This document shows positions 8,057-14,709 of a stretch of DNA of 64,000 nt, one piece after another (the stretch's first letter is position 1; each line of letters begins with the position of its first letter). The notes under the pieces were generated by a model, which was not told the DNA's origin, made no database searches, and was given only the letters and a program-made list of their open reading frames with translations. The position numbers and the translations under genes are program-made. The stretch comes from Thermaurantiacus tibetensis. GTDB lineage: Bacteria; Pseudomonadota; Alphaproteobacteria; Sphingomonadales; Sphingomonadaceae. The stretch is from positions 682,001-746,000 of the forward strand of contig NZ_JACHTM010000002.1 of assembly GCF_015354055.1 (NCBI RefSeq), written 5' to 3'.

Positions 8057-8876
8057 CGTAGCGCACCAGGGCATCGTTGCCCGGGAGGTGCGGCTCGCCG
8101 TCGAACGCCGCCGCATTGCCGAACCGCTCCCGGCAGGTCGCGAAGGTCTTGTCGCACCCCTCCCACAGCCGGAGGCGCAGTGCGTCCCCATCGGCCAAGC
8201 GGAACGGAGCCGAAACGAAGACGCGTGGCCCCTCCACCGCGGCCACCCGTCCATCGAGCCCGGCAAGAGGGCCCGTCAGCACCCGCAGCCGGCCATGCAG
8301 GAACCGCTCGGGCGAATCGAGCGCCGGTACCGGCTCGAGAACGTCGGCCCCGACGGCCACCGCGCGCACGTCGCGCGTCCGCCCCGCCATGTCCACCCCG
8401 CACACCGCGTCGCCAAGCTCGGCCCGGCATGTCGGCGAGACCGCAAGGCGGCGCGCACGCGCGAGGCGGACGAGCGGCGAGAGCAGCTCCGCGGTGAAGC
8501 TGCCGTCCCCGTCCAGCCCCAGCCGCCGCACATCGCCGATGAGTCCCCGCATCAGCATCTGCACGCCCGCCTCCGGCCGCTGCCAGTCGCAGGCAAACAG
8601 CTCGAAGGTCGCACCATTCCATCGTCCGGCGCGCAGATCCGCTTCCGTGATGCGGGCGGAGTCGAGAAAGCCCTCCACCGCCATGCTGTCGGCCTCGAAG
8701 CTCGCCGAGCAGCAAATGGCCGAAGGCGCCATGCCAGCGGCCGGCTCGAACACCAGCCCATCTACCGTGATCCGCCGGTCGTGACTGGTCAGACCAAGCG
8801 CCACGCCATCCTGCCGCATCAGCCGGCAGCACAGACAGATGGTCGCGACCCCGTCGCGAAACCAGCGGCCCGTCAC
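8046..8876 (-). CDS. GTA tail hub protein, DUF2163 family (gp13-like)
   Basis: This 276-residue protein belongs to the DUF2163/TIGR02218 family, which forms part of the hub below the tail tube in GTAs and related siphophages. Features are the N-terminal ATICLCCRLMRQDGVALGLTSHDR, CSASFEADSMAVEGFLDSARITEADLRAGRWNGA, a Cys-rich core (CRAELGDAVCGVDMAG), and C-terminal LWEGCDKTFATCRERFGNAAAFDGEPHLPGNDALV. The Cys residues near the C terminus fit the iron-sulfur-binding hub proteins of this group; that point is inference. ATGA overlap with the gene upstream shows coupling. Confidence 0.9.
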   Translation of the reverse strand: MTGRWFRDGVATICLCCRLMRQDGVALGLTSHDRRITVDGLVFEPAAGMAPSAICCSASFEADSMAVEGFLDSARITEADLRAGRWNGATFELFACDWQRPEAGVQMLMRGLIGDVRRLGLDGDGSFTAELLSPLVRLARARRLAVSPTCRAELGDAVCGVDMAGRTRDVRAVAVGADVLEPVPALDSPERFLHGRLRVLTGPLAGLDGRVAAVEGPRVFVSAPFRLADGDALRLRLWEGCDKTFATCRERFGNAAAFDGEPHLPGNDALVRYGVG

Positions 8877-11218
8877 TGCGGATCCTCGCGGATCTCGACC
8901 AGCGGAACCGACGGCACCGCTCCCGAGCGGAACCCGGTGAGCGACACGTCCAGCCGGTCGACTGCAAAGCGCACCGGCACGTCGAAGCGGAACCCGCAGC
9001 GGATCTCGGCTCCCGGCGCCGGCGGCTCGTCGAAGACCACGAAGCCTCCGGACGCCACCGTCCAGCCGGAGAGGCGTTCGGCGCCTGCAACCGACACGCG
9101 AACGCTCCCCGGCACTGGCCGGGTGATCCGCCGCACCGCCCCGTCGATGTCCGGGTCATAGTCCTTGATGAGCGGAAAACGGGTCTGGAGGCCGTCGCCC
9201 ACCCCGAGGCGCTGGTCGAACGGGGTCGGTGCTCCGCCGTCGAGCGCCGAGCTGCTGTCGAGCGGGTCCTCGAAGCGGAAGCCGATCGCCTGGCCGCGCC
9301 GCGCGCGAAAGAAGCGCAGGAGCGTCCGCAGGTCCTCCTCCGAGCGCACGCCAAGGCCAGCGTCGAAGCGCATGAGCGGCTGGTCCCACATCACGTTCCG
9401 CCGCTCGTGGCCCGAGGGCAGGATGGTCACGTCGGTCAGGAATTCCGGCCCGCTCACCGCATCGAGCCCGATCGCAAGCGGGAACCGCACGTCGTGGAAG
9501 GCCTGCATCGCTTCCTCCTCGAGCGATCCGTGGAACAGCAGCCCGTCCCGGCGGACCTGGGGCCAGGCCCACACGAACACCTCGGTAACGCCGCGGCGCT
9601 CGGCATCGGCCGCCGCCGCCATGATCCGCGGCCACTGGGCCGCCGCATCCCCGCCGCTCAGCACGAACCCGGCGAAATAGTGCATCTCGTCCACGGGGTA
9701 GCCGAGCCGGCCCGCCACCTCCGCCCAGCCGCGCCGGCGGAGGTGCTGGTCGCCCGCAACCACGAGGTCATAGTCCTCGAGCTGGAGCACGTCGAACGCG
9801 GGCCGCGCCCAGCCGGCCGGCATGTTGGCGCGGATGAGCTCGGGGGCTGCCGGGTCGAGCACCTGCGGCGAGAAGAACAGCAGGAAGCTCCGGAACTCCG
9901 GGCCGGCATCGGTGCGCGCCGCGGCGACCAGCGCCGCCGTCGAGGCCGCGAGCTTGCCGCCGAGCCAGTCGAGGAAGGCGATCTCCGCTGCCGAGCGCTC
10001 GCCGCGAATGTCATGGATGACAGGCGGCGCGCTCCCCCTTTCCGCCACGTGCGCGGCAACCGTTGCCGCGTCGTAGAAGCAGGGCCGGTGGTCGGGGCCC
10101 ACCCACCACCAGGGCTCGCCCACCTGGAACCAGGGCCGGAGGCCATTCTCGCGCGAGATGGCGATGAAGGCCCGAGCGACCCGGCCGAGCCACGCCATCG
10201 CGTCGACGTTGGTCGGCGAGAGCAGCGCCGACGGCGGGTCCCAACCGGTCAGCCCGCGCTCGCCGTTCCCCTTCCGCTGCACCCAGGCCGCCGGCGCATA
10301 GGCATCGAACAGCTCGTAGGAGAGCGAGACGATGAGGTCATATCCGTACGCTGCAAGCGCCGCCGCGAACGCCTGGTGCCAGGCGCGGGTGGGCGCGTTC
10401 ATCTCCCGCGAGGGGTCGGCCACGTAGCGCTCGCCATCGAAGACGAGGGCCGGGTAGTGGCTCATCCCCACATAGTGGGTCACCACGCCGCGGTAGCCCA
10501 GCGCCAGCCACTGGTCGACGATCCGCTCGGGCGCCTGATTGTAGCTGTCGTCGAAGCCGCTCGCGATCCGCAGCCGGTGCTCCGGCAGGAAGGCGTCGTT
10601 CACGACCAGCGCTGCGTTCCCGCCCGTCACCGTCACGTCCCTGAGCTCGACCCAGGTCTCGACGGGCGCCGGGAGCGGCCCGTCCGCGTCCGCGTGCCCC
10701 TCGGGCATCAGCGAGATGAACATGCGGTCGATGTCGTTCGGGTGGACCCGCTGCGCCTCGGCCGGCAGCAGAAACCCGGCGTCGAGCGCCGAGAAGGGCA
10801 GCCGGATCCGGGCGTTCGCCGGGCTGCCTTCCGCATAGTTCCACAGCCGCACGTACCAGGTCCGCGGCTGGCCCCCGGCATCACGCCCCTCGATGGTCAG
10901 CGTCGGGCCGTTGACGGCGTCGAGCGCCCTGAGGCCCGGGCCTGCCACCCAGTCGAACGCGAGCGTCACGCCCGCATAGTCCTTCATCGTGCGATAGGCG
11001 CACAGCGGGTGCGACCAGCGGTCCTCCGACTCCCAGATGAGCCCGGCGAGATCCCGCCGGGCGAGGAACGCGAGGTCGACGCGGATGGTCCGGGGCTCGG
11101 GGTTGGTCAGCGCCGCCATCATCGGCCGCGGGAAGTCGACGGTCCACAGCCGCGGCGCGAAGCGCCGCACCACGTCCTCCCTTACCGGGTCGGACCGTTT
11201 CGCAAGACGGAAGGGCAT
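8873..11218 (-). CDS. GTA distal tail protein: barrel-like domain fused to DUF2460
   Basis: This 781-residue protein takes the place of RcGTA gp12, which is only about 200 residues. The C-terminal 210 residues are the DUF2460 domain (FLTDVTILPSGHERRNVMWDQPLMRFDAGLG, RRGQAIGFRFEDPLD, LIKDYDPDIDG). The first 550 residues form a separate region that looks like a carbohydrate-active or TIM-barrel fold: SGFDDSYNQAPERIVDQWLALGYRGVVTHYVG, ISRENGLRPWFQVGEPWWWVG, FDVLQLEDYDLVV, GVTEVFVWAWPQV, with candidate acidic residues in GEPWWW and LEDYD. It could bind or cut a surface glycan, or sheath the tail. The start at 11218 lies 5 bases before the tape-measure stop; a longer reading would run through that gene. 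Confidence 0.85.
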   Translation of the reverse strand: MPFRLAKRSDPVREDVVRRFAPRLWTVDFPRPMMAALTNPEPRTIRVDLAFLARRDLAGLIWESEDRWSHPLCAYRTMKDYAGVTLAFDWVAGPGLRALDAVNGPTLTIEGRDAGGQPRTWYVRLWNYAEGSPANARIRLPFSALDAGFLLPAEAQRVHPNDIDRMFISLMPEGHADADGPLPAPVETWVELRDVTVTGGNAALVVNDAFLPEHRLRIASGFDDSYNQAPERIVDQWLALGYRGVVTHYVGMSHYPALVFDGERYVADPSREMNAPTRAWHQAFAAALAAYGYDLIVSLSYELFDAYAPAAWVQRKGNGERGLTGWDPPSALLSPTNVDAMAWLGRVARAFIAISRENGLRPWFQVGEPWWWVGPDHRPCFYDAATVAAHVAERGSAPPVIHDIRGERSAAEIAFLDWLGGKLAASTAALVAAARTDAGPEFRSFLLFFSPQVLDPAAPELIRANMPAGWARPAFDVLQLEDYDLVVAGDQHLRRRGWAEVAGRLGYPVDEMHYFAGFVLSGGDAAAQWPRIMAAAADAERRGVTEVFVWAWPQVRRDGLLFHGSLEEEAMQAFHDVRFPLAIGLDAVSGPEFLTDVTILPSGHERRNVMWDQPLMRFDAGLGVRSEEDLRTLLRFFRARRGQAIGFRFEDPLDSSSALDGGAPTPFDQRLGVGDGLQTRFPLIKDYDPDIDGAVRRITRPVPGSVRVSVAGAERLSGWTVASGGFVVFDEPPAPGAEIRCGFRFDVPVRFAVDRLDVSLTGFRSGAVPSVPLVEIREDPQ

Positions 11219-11222
11219 GGGC

Positions 11223-11780
11223 TCAGCGCTCCGCCTGAACGAGCGCCTGGCGTACGGCGCGCGCCACCTGCCGCCCCGTCTCGGCGAGGAACTGCGGCTG
11301 CCGCGCGCCCGCCCCGGCCGCACCCCCCTGCACCTGCACGGAGAGATTGACGACCGTCGCCGCGCGCGCGCCCGCGGCTTCGATCCGCCCACTCGCGGTC
11401 GGCACGAAGAGTTCCGGCCCCGCCTCGCCCACGAGATAGGCCCGCCCGGGGCTGACGGGTCCGCCCGTCGCCCGGCCAGGCAGGCCGGCTCCCGCAAGCC
11501 CGGCGAGCATCCCGGAAAGCCCGCCGCCGCCGAACTCGATCCTGAGCGCGGCCGCGGCGATCTCGCCGAGGGCGCGCGCCGCCACCTTCGCCAGATCCTC
11601 GAACTCCATCCGCCCGCCGCGCGCCGCGCGCGCCAGCGCCGCCTCGATTCCGCGTCCGGCAGCCTCCGCTCCCGCGCCAAGCCCGGTCTCGAGCGTCTGC
11701 CGCATCTCGAGCACGTCGCGCCGGAAGGCGTCCATGTCCGCCCTCACGGCCACCGCCATCGAGTCGAACCCGTCATCCAT
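11223..11780 (-). CDS. GTA tail tape measure protein (gp11-like)
   Basis: This 185-residue protein is a short tape measure that sets tail length and is released when DNA is delivered. Residues 1-75 are helical (AVRADMDAFRRDVLEMRQTLE, ALARAARGGRMEFEDLAKVAARALGEIAAAALRIEF). A Gly-rich hydrophobic middle follows (GGGGLSGMLAGLAGAGLPG), then the conserved block ATGGPVSPGRAYLVGEAGPELFVPTASGRI. By the phage rule of about 0.15 nm per residue, the tail would be under 30 nm. The start overlaps the upstream tail-chaperone gene by 8 bases. Confidence 0.85.
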   Translation of the reverse strand: MDDGFDSMAVAVRADMDAFRRDVLEMRQTLETGLGAGAEAAGRGIEAALARAARGGRMEFEDLAKVAARALGEIAAAALRIEFGGGGLSGMLAGLAGAGLPGRATGGPVSPGRAYLVGEAGPELFVPTASGRIEAAGARAATVVNLSVQVQGGAAGAGARQPQFLAETGRQVARAVRQALVQAER

Positions 11781-11967
11781 CGGGAAACTCCCGCATCAGC
11801 CGCTCCAGATCCGCGCGCACCGCCGCCGGGATCTGGCCGCCGAACCGACCCTCCAACGCCAGCACCAGGTCGCAGACGGTCGCCGCCCAGAACTGGTCCG
11901 GAGTCCAGCCAAGCCGCCCGGTGGCCAGCCGCGCTGCTGCCAGCGCGAACTCCGAAAACCGCGTCAT
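11773..11967 (-). CDS. GTA tail assembly chaperone (TIGR02216-like)
   Basis: This 64-residue protein is the small gene before the tape measure in GTA and prophage clusters (RcGTA g10.1 position). The family pattern is clear: AARLATGRLGWTPDQFWAATVCDLVLALEG. Proteins in this position act as tail assembly chaperones binding the tape measure. ATGA overlap links it to the preceding gene. It is only visible inside a longer out-of-phase open frame, so automatic callers may misplace the start. Confidence 0.85.
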   Translation of the reverse strand: MTRFSEFALAAARLATGRLGWTPDQFWAATVCDLVLALEGRFGGQIPAAVRADLERLMREFPDG

Positions 11968-12278
11968 GCCCCGCCGAACACGGCGGCAAGGAGCGCACGA
12001 TAGGCCGAGAGCACCCGCCGGAGCCCGGCCTCGGCGAGCGCCGCCTCGAAGGCGGCGCGCTCGCCAAAGGCGTCGCCCGTGCGGCAATGCCACAGGAGCG
12101 CCGCCGCATCGGCCAGCCGCACGTCGCCACCCGCCACCCGCTCGAGGAGGGCCGGCAGGCTCCCGAGCTCCTGCTCGGCCGCCACCAGCGCCGCGAAGCT
12201 CGGCCGCAGGCGCACCGCTCCCGAGGCGAGCGCCAGCTCCACCTCGCCCCGGAGCGGGTTCGCGGAAGCGGCGTTCAC
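11964..12278 (-). CDS. GTA tail chaperone / gp10-like protein
   Basis: This 104-residue protein matches the GTA-family gp10 that follows the major tail gene. The hallmark is NPLRGEVELALASGAVRLRPSFAALVAAEQELGSLPALLERVAGGDVRLADAAALLWHC, then a helical C terminus. In tailed phages this position encodes the first part of the tail assembly chaperone pair, which here is two overlapping genes and not a frameshift product. ATGA overlaps occur at both ends. Confidence 0.87.
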   Translation of the reverse strand: MNAASANPLRGEVELALASGAVRLRPSFAALVAAEQELGSLPALLERVAGGDVRLADAAALLWHCRTGDAFGERAAFEAALAEAGLRRVLSAYRALLAAVFGGA

Positions 12279-12682
12279 AGCGCCTCCACCGGGCCCGAGC
12301 TCTCGAGCGAAACCGTGTAGCTCCGCTCGCCGTTGAAGTCGCCGGCATAGTCGAGGCGCACCACCTGGAAGGTCCCGCGCAGCCGCTCCCCGCCTTCGAA
12401 GCTCACCTCGAACCGGTCGAGCGCGCCCGAGAGCGCCCGGCTCTTCAGCTGCAGCTCCGCCGCCGAGCCGGTGAACACCCCGGCTCCCGAGATGGAGACC
12501 GCGCGCACTCCGGCCCCGCCCAGGAGCTCGCGCCAGCCGTTCGAGCCCTTGTTGGTCACCACCACCTGCTGCGCGCTGATGCTGAGCTGGGTGGTCCTGA
12601 GCCCGGCCACGGTCCGGAACTGCTCCGGCTCGCCGCCGTCGGAAAGCTTCAGAAGAAAGGCCGCGCCACTCTCGACCGCCAT
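12275..12682 (-). CDS. GTA major tail tube protein, TP901-1 family (gp9-like)
   Basis: This 135-residue protein forms the tail tube. It has the TP901-1 major tail pattern: AFLLKLSDGGEPEQFRTVAGLRTTQLSISAQQVVVTNKGSNGWRELLGGAGVRAVSISGAGVF, with later LRGTFQVVRLDYAGDFNGERSYTVSLESSG. The ATG at 12682 is preferred to one nine codons upstream because GGGAG sits seven bases before it and MAVESGAAFLLKL aligns with family N termini. It is coupled by ATGA overlap to gp10. Confidence 0.92.
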   Translation of the reverse strand: MAVESGAAFLLKLSDGGEPEQFRTVAGLRTTQLSISAQQVVVTNKGSNGWRELLGGAGVRAVSISGAGVFTGSAAELQLKSRALSGALDRFEVSFEGGERLRGTFQVVRLDYAGDFNGERSYTVSLESSGPVEAL

Positions 12683-12686
12683 GACA

Positions 12687-13082
12687 TCACTCCCTGATCG
12701 TGCGCGCAAGGAACTCGAGGCGCCCCTCGGTCCAGCTGCGCGGGTTGCGCTTCACCAGAGACCGCAGCAGCCGCAGGGCCACGATCCTGAGGCCCTCCCC
12801 CGCCCGCGGCATCCCGAGGACCGCCGCCTCGATCTCGCCCATCAGCGCCTTGGCGCCCGCCATGCCGTCCCGGCCGATCCAGACCGAAACGGTCAGCCGG
12901 TGCTCGTGGCCGCCGCCGTCCTTCCAGGCCCAGGGCTGCATGCTGTCCGGCCCGAGGCCGATGAAGGGGGGCCGCGCGTCGGCCGGCGGCCCGTCATGCA
13001 CCGCCACTCCCGCCGCGCGCAGCGGCGGATGGGCCTCGAGGGCTGCCACCAGCAGCCGCTGGAGCCTGAGGCTCGCGTCCAT
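12687..13082 (-). CDS. GTA tail terminator, DUF3168 family (gp8-like)
   Basis: This 131-residue protein belongs to the DUF3168 family, which caps the tail tube and joins it to the head. It shows LRLQRLLVAALEAHPPLRAAGVAVHDGPPADARPPFIGLGP and HEHRLTVSVWIGRDGMAGAKALMGEIEAAVLG. The ATG at 13082 has GGAG eight bases upstream; an upstream TTG in frame is less likely. It sits between the head-closure gene and the tail tube gene as expected. Confidence 0.9.
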   Translation of the reverse strand: MDASLRLQRLLVAALEAHPPLRAAGVAVHDGPPADARPPFIGLGPDSMQPWAWKDGGGHEHRLTVSVWIGRDGMAGAKALMGEIEAAVLGMPRAGEGLRIVALRLLRSLVKRNPRSWTEGRLEFLARTIRE

Positions 13083-13109
13083 CCCGTCTCTCCGCAAGCA
13101 TGGGGGCGC

Positions 13110-13445
13110 TCAGCCCCCGAACTCCTCGGCCACCACCATCAGCCGGTCCGGCGCGGCCGGGTCGCGGTCGATCCCCGTCACCCGGAGATCGAGGTCGCGC
13201 CACCTGAGGCGCATCCCGAGCGCCACTTCCGCACTGCTGCGCAGCATGATGCGCCACCGCCGGAACGGCACCCGCGTCTCCGCCACCAGGGTGGAGAGGT
13301 TGAGCGCATCCACCGGCCGCATCTCGGCCCAGTGCTCGCCCACCGTGCGCCACTGCTCGTGCGAGCCCCCGGCGCCATCGGGCGCATGGACGGCCCGCTC
13401 CAGCCGCACCCGCTGCTTCAGCCGCCCGGCAATCTCCGCAGTCAT
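13110..13445 (-). CDS. GTA head closure protein (gp7-like, SPP1 gp16 family)
   Basis: This 111-residue head-tail stopper closes the portal channel after packaging. It has the usual layout AGRLKQRVRLERAVHAPDGAGGSHEQWRTVGEHWAEMRPV, then LVAETRVPFRRWRIMLR and LRWRDLDLRVTGIDRDPAAPDRLMVVAEE. It lies 10 bases downstream of the connector gene. Length and position match the family. Confidence 0.92.
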   Translation of the reverse strand: MTAEIAGRLKQRVRLERAVHAPDGAGGSHEQWRTVGEHWAEMRPVDALNLSTLVAETRVPFRRWRIMLRSSAEVALGMRLRWRDLDLRVTGIDRDPAAPDRLMVVAEEFGG

Positions 13446-13455
13446 CCTCCCCTCC

Positions 13456-13989
13456 TCACGAAAGCCGCAGCCGGCGCCACGGCGCCAGCATCTGGCAGAC
13501 GCTCGCGGGCAGGCCGGCCTCCGCGCTCCCGTCCCGGTGGGCGTGCAGGTGACCGACGGTCCGCAGCACCGCGAGCCGCAGGGGATCGGGAAGCCCGTTC
13601 CAGTCCTCGGCCATCCCCGCCCGGTAGCGCGCCCGCCGCAGCCGCCCGGGGCCGCGCAGCAGCCTCACCGTGCCGTCACCGGCAGGCCCCAGGGCGAGTC
13701 GCCAGTCCCCGGGCTCCACCGCCACCTCCCCACCCGTCGCATCGGTCGCGAAGAGCTCGAGGAGCGCGATGACCGGCCCGGCCGACAGCCGCACCTCGGC
13801 GCCGGCAGATGCGAACCGCTCCTCGACGGCGCGCGCCACCAGGAGCCGCCCGAGCCATGCCTCCACAAGGCCGGTTGCCGCCCGCATCAGGCCGGCAAGC
13901 ACCGCATCCTCGGCATCCGTCTCGATCCGGAGATAGGCCTTGGCCTCGCCCAGCGGCGCCACCGGCGGCGCTGCCTCCATCGTCAGCAT
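13456..13989 (-). CDS. GTA head-tail connector (gp6-like)
   Basis: This 177-residue adaptor binds below the portal. It matches the phage gp6-like/phiE125 gp8 connector family: VAPLGEAKAYLRIETDAEDAVLAGLMRAATGLVEAWLGRLLVARAVEERF, a central beta region with EPGDWRLALGPAGDG, then YRAGMAEDWNGLPDPLRLAVLRTVGHLHAHRDG. The ATG at 13989 shares one base with the upstream stop (TGATG), indicating coupling; an internal ATG nine bases on is possible. Confidence 0.9.
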   Translation of the reverse strand: MLTMEAAPPVAPLGEAKAYLRIETDAEDAVLAGLMRAATGLVEAWLGRLLVARAVEERFASAGAEVRLSAGPVIALLELFATDATGGEVAVEPGDWRLALGPAGDGTVRLLRGPGRLRRARYRAGMAEDWNGLPDPLRLAVLRTVGHLHAHRDGSAEAGLPASVCQMLAPWRRLRLS

Positions 13990-14264
13990 CAGCGGTTCTC
14001 CACCCTCACCACGATCGAGCGCTCGTCGATCGCGCCATCCGAGAAGGTCACCCGGTTGCGGACGGCATAGACCTGGCCGGGCGCGCCGCCGGTCAGCCAC
14101 ACCAGCGTCGCCGTCCCTTCGATCGCCGGGCTCTCGGCCACGAGGCCGCCGGCCACCGCCGGCTCCACCGCCCATTCGCTTGCCGCGAGCGCCACCCCGC
14201 CCTCGGTCCAGTCCGACCAGTCGAAGCGGTAGTCGAGGCGTGCATCGGGGTCCTTCAGAAACAT
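13989..14264 (-). CDS. Phage fibre-tail adaptor-like protein
   Basis: This 91-residue beta-rich protein resembles the small fibre-tail adaptor proteins of prophages: FLKDPDARLDYRFDWSDW, ESPAIEGTATLVWLTGGAPGQVYAVRNRVTFSDGAIDERSIVVRV. The pattern is that of one immunoglobulin-like or BppU-type domain. It is not part of the canonical RcGTA set and travels with the two genes before it. Its likely job is to attach the neighbouring beta-helix fibre to the particle, which is inference from position and resemblance. Confidence 0.7.
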   Translation of the reverse strand: MFLKDPDARLDYRFDWSDWTEGGVALAASEWAVEPAVAGGLVAESPAIEGTATLVWLTGGAPGQVYAVRNRVTFSDGAIDERSIVVRVENR

Positions 14265-14301
14265 CGTCCGCTCCTCCGTCCGCCAGGGGGCCGTCGCCCG
14301 C

Positions 14302-14670
14302 TCACACCGGGTCGGCGATCTCGATCGCCCAGCCGGCGATCGTCACCGTTCCCCCCGGCGCGACCGCCTGGTCGGGGCAGGTGGTCACGTAGAGGAGCCG
14401 TGAGGCTGCCGTGTCGAGGAGCGCGACATGGTTCGCCGTCCCGCCCGCCAGCACGGGCAGGCCCGACTTCGCGGCCACCGTCACCTTCCGGCCCGAGACG
14501 TCGCCAGCGCCAAGGGCGAAATCCGCCGGCGCCATCGGCGCCTCGGCCAGCCGGCCCGCCATCGCCTCGGCGAAGGTCGCGGGCTGGGCGGCCAGCGCCA
14601 CCATCCGGTCGGCGGCCGCCACCGCCTGAAGTGCAGCATCGAGAACCGTGGGAGAGACCCACTTCGCCAT
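14302..14670 (-). CDS. Hypothetical protein of the inserted fibre module
   Basis: This 122-residue protein has a helical N terminus (VSPTVLDAALQAVAAADRMVALAAQPATFAEAMAGRL) and a beta-rich C-terminal half (GRKVTVAAKSGLPVLAGGTANHVALLDTAASRLLYVTTCPDQAVAPGGTVTIAGWAIEIADPV). Similar small proteins occur beside fibre-tail adaptors in prophages. It may be a head decoration or fibre base, but I cannot assign a function. It lies between the beta-helix gene and the adaptor on the same strand with short gaps of 37-39 bases. Confidence 0.65.
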   Translation of the reverse strand: MAKWVSPTVLDAALQAVAAADRMVALAAQPATFAEAMAGRLAEAPMAPADFALGAGDVSGRKVTVAAKSGLPVLAGGTANHVALLDTAASRLLYVTTCPDQAVAPGGTVTIAGWAIEIADPV

Positions 14671-14709
14671 CGTCCGTCTCCTCTTCGCGGGGCCCCGGCA
14701 GCAGGCCCG

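Noticed and set aside
6137-8497. A 786-codon plus-strand frame antisense to the tail-tip genes
   Set aside because: Composition is a shadow of the minus-strand genes, which have clear family motifs and overlapping stops and starts.
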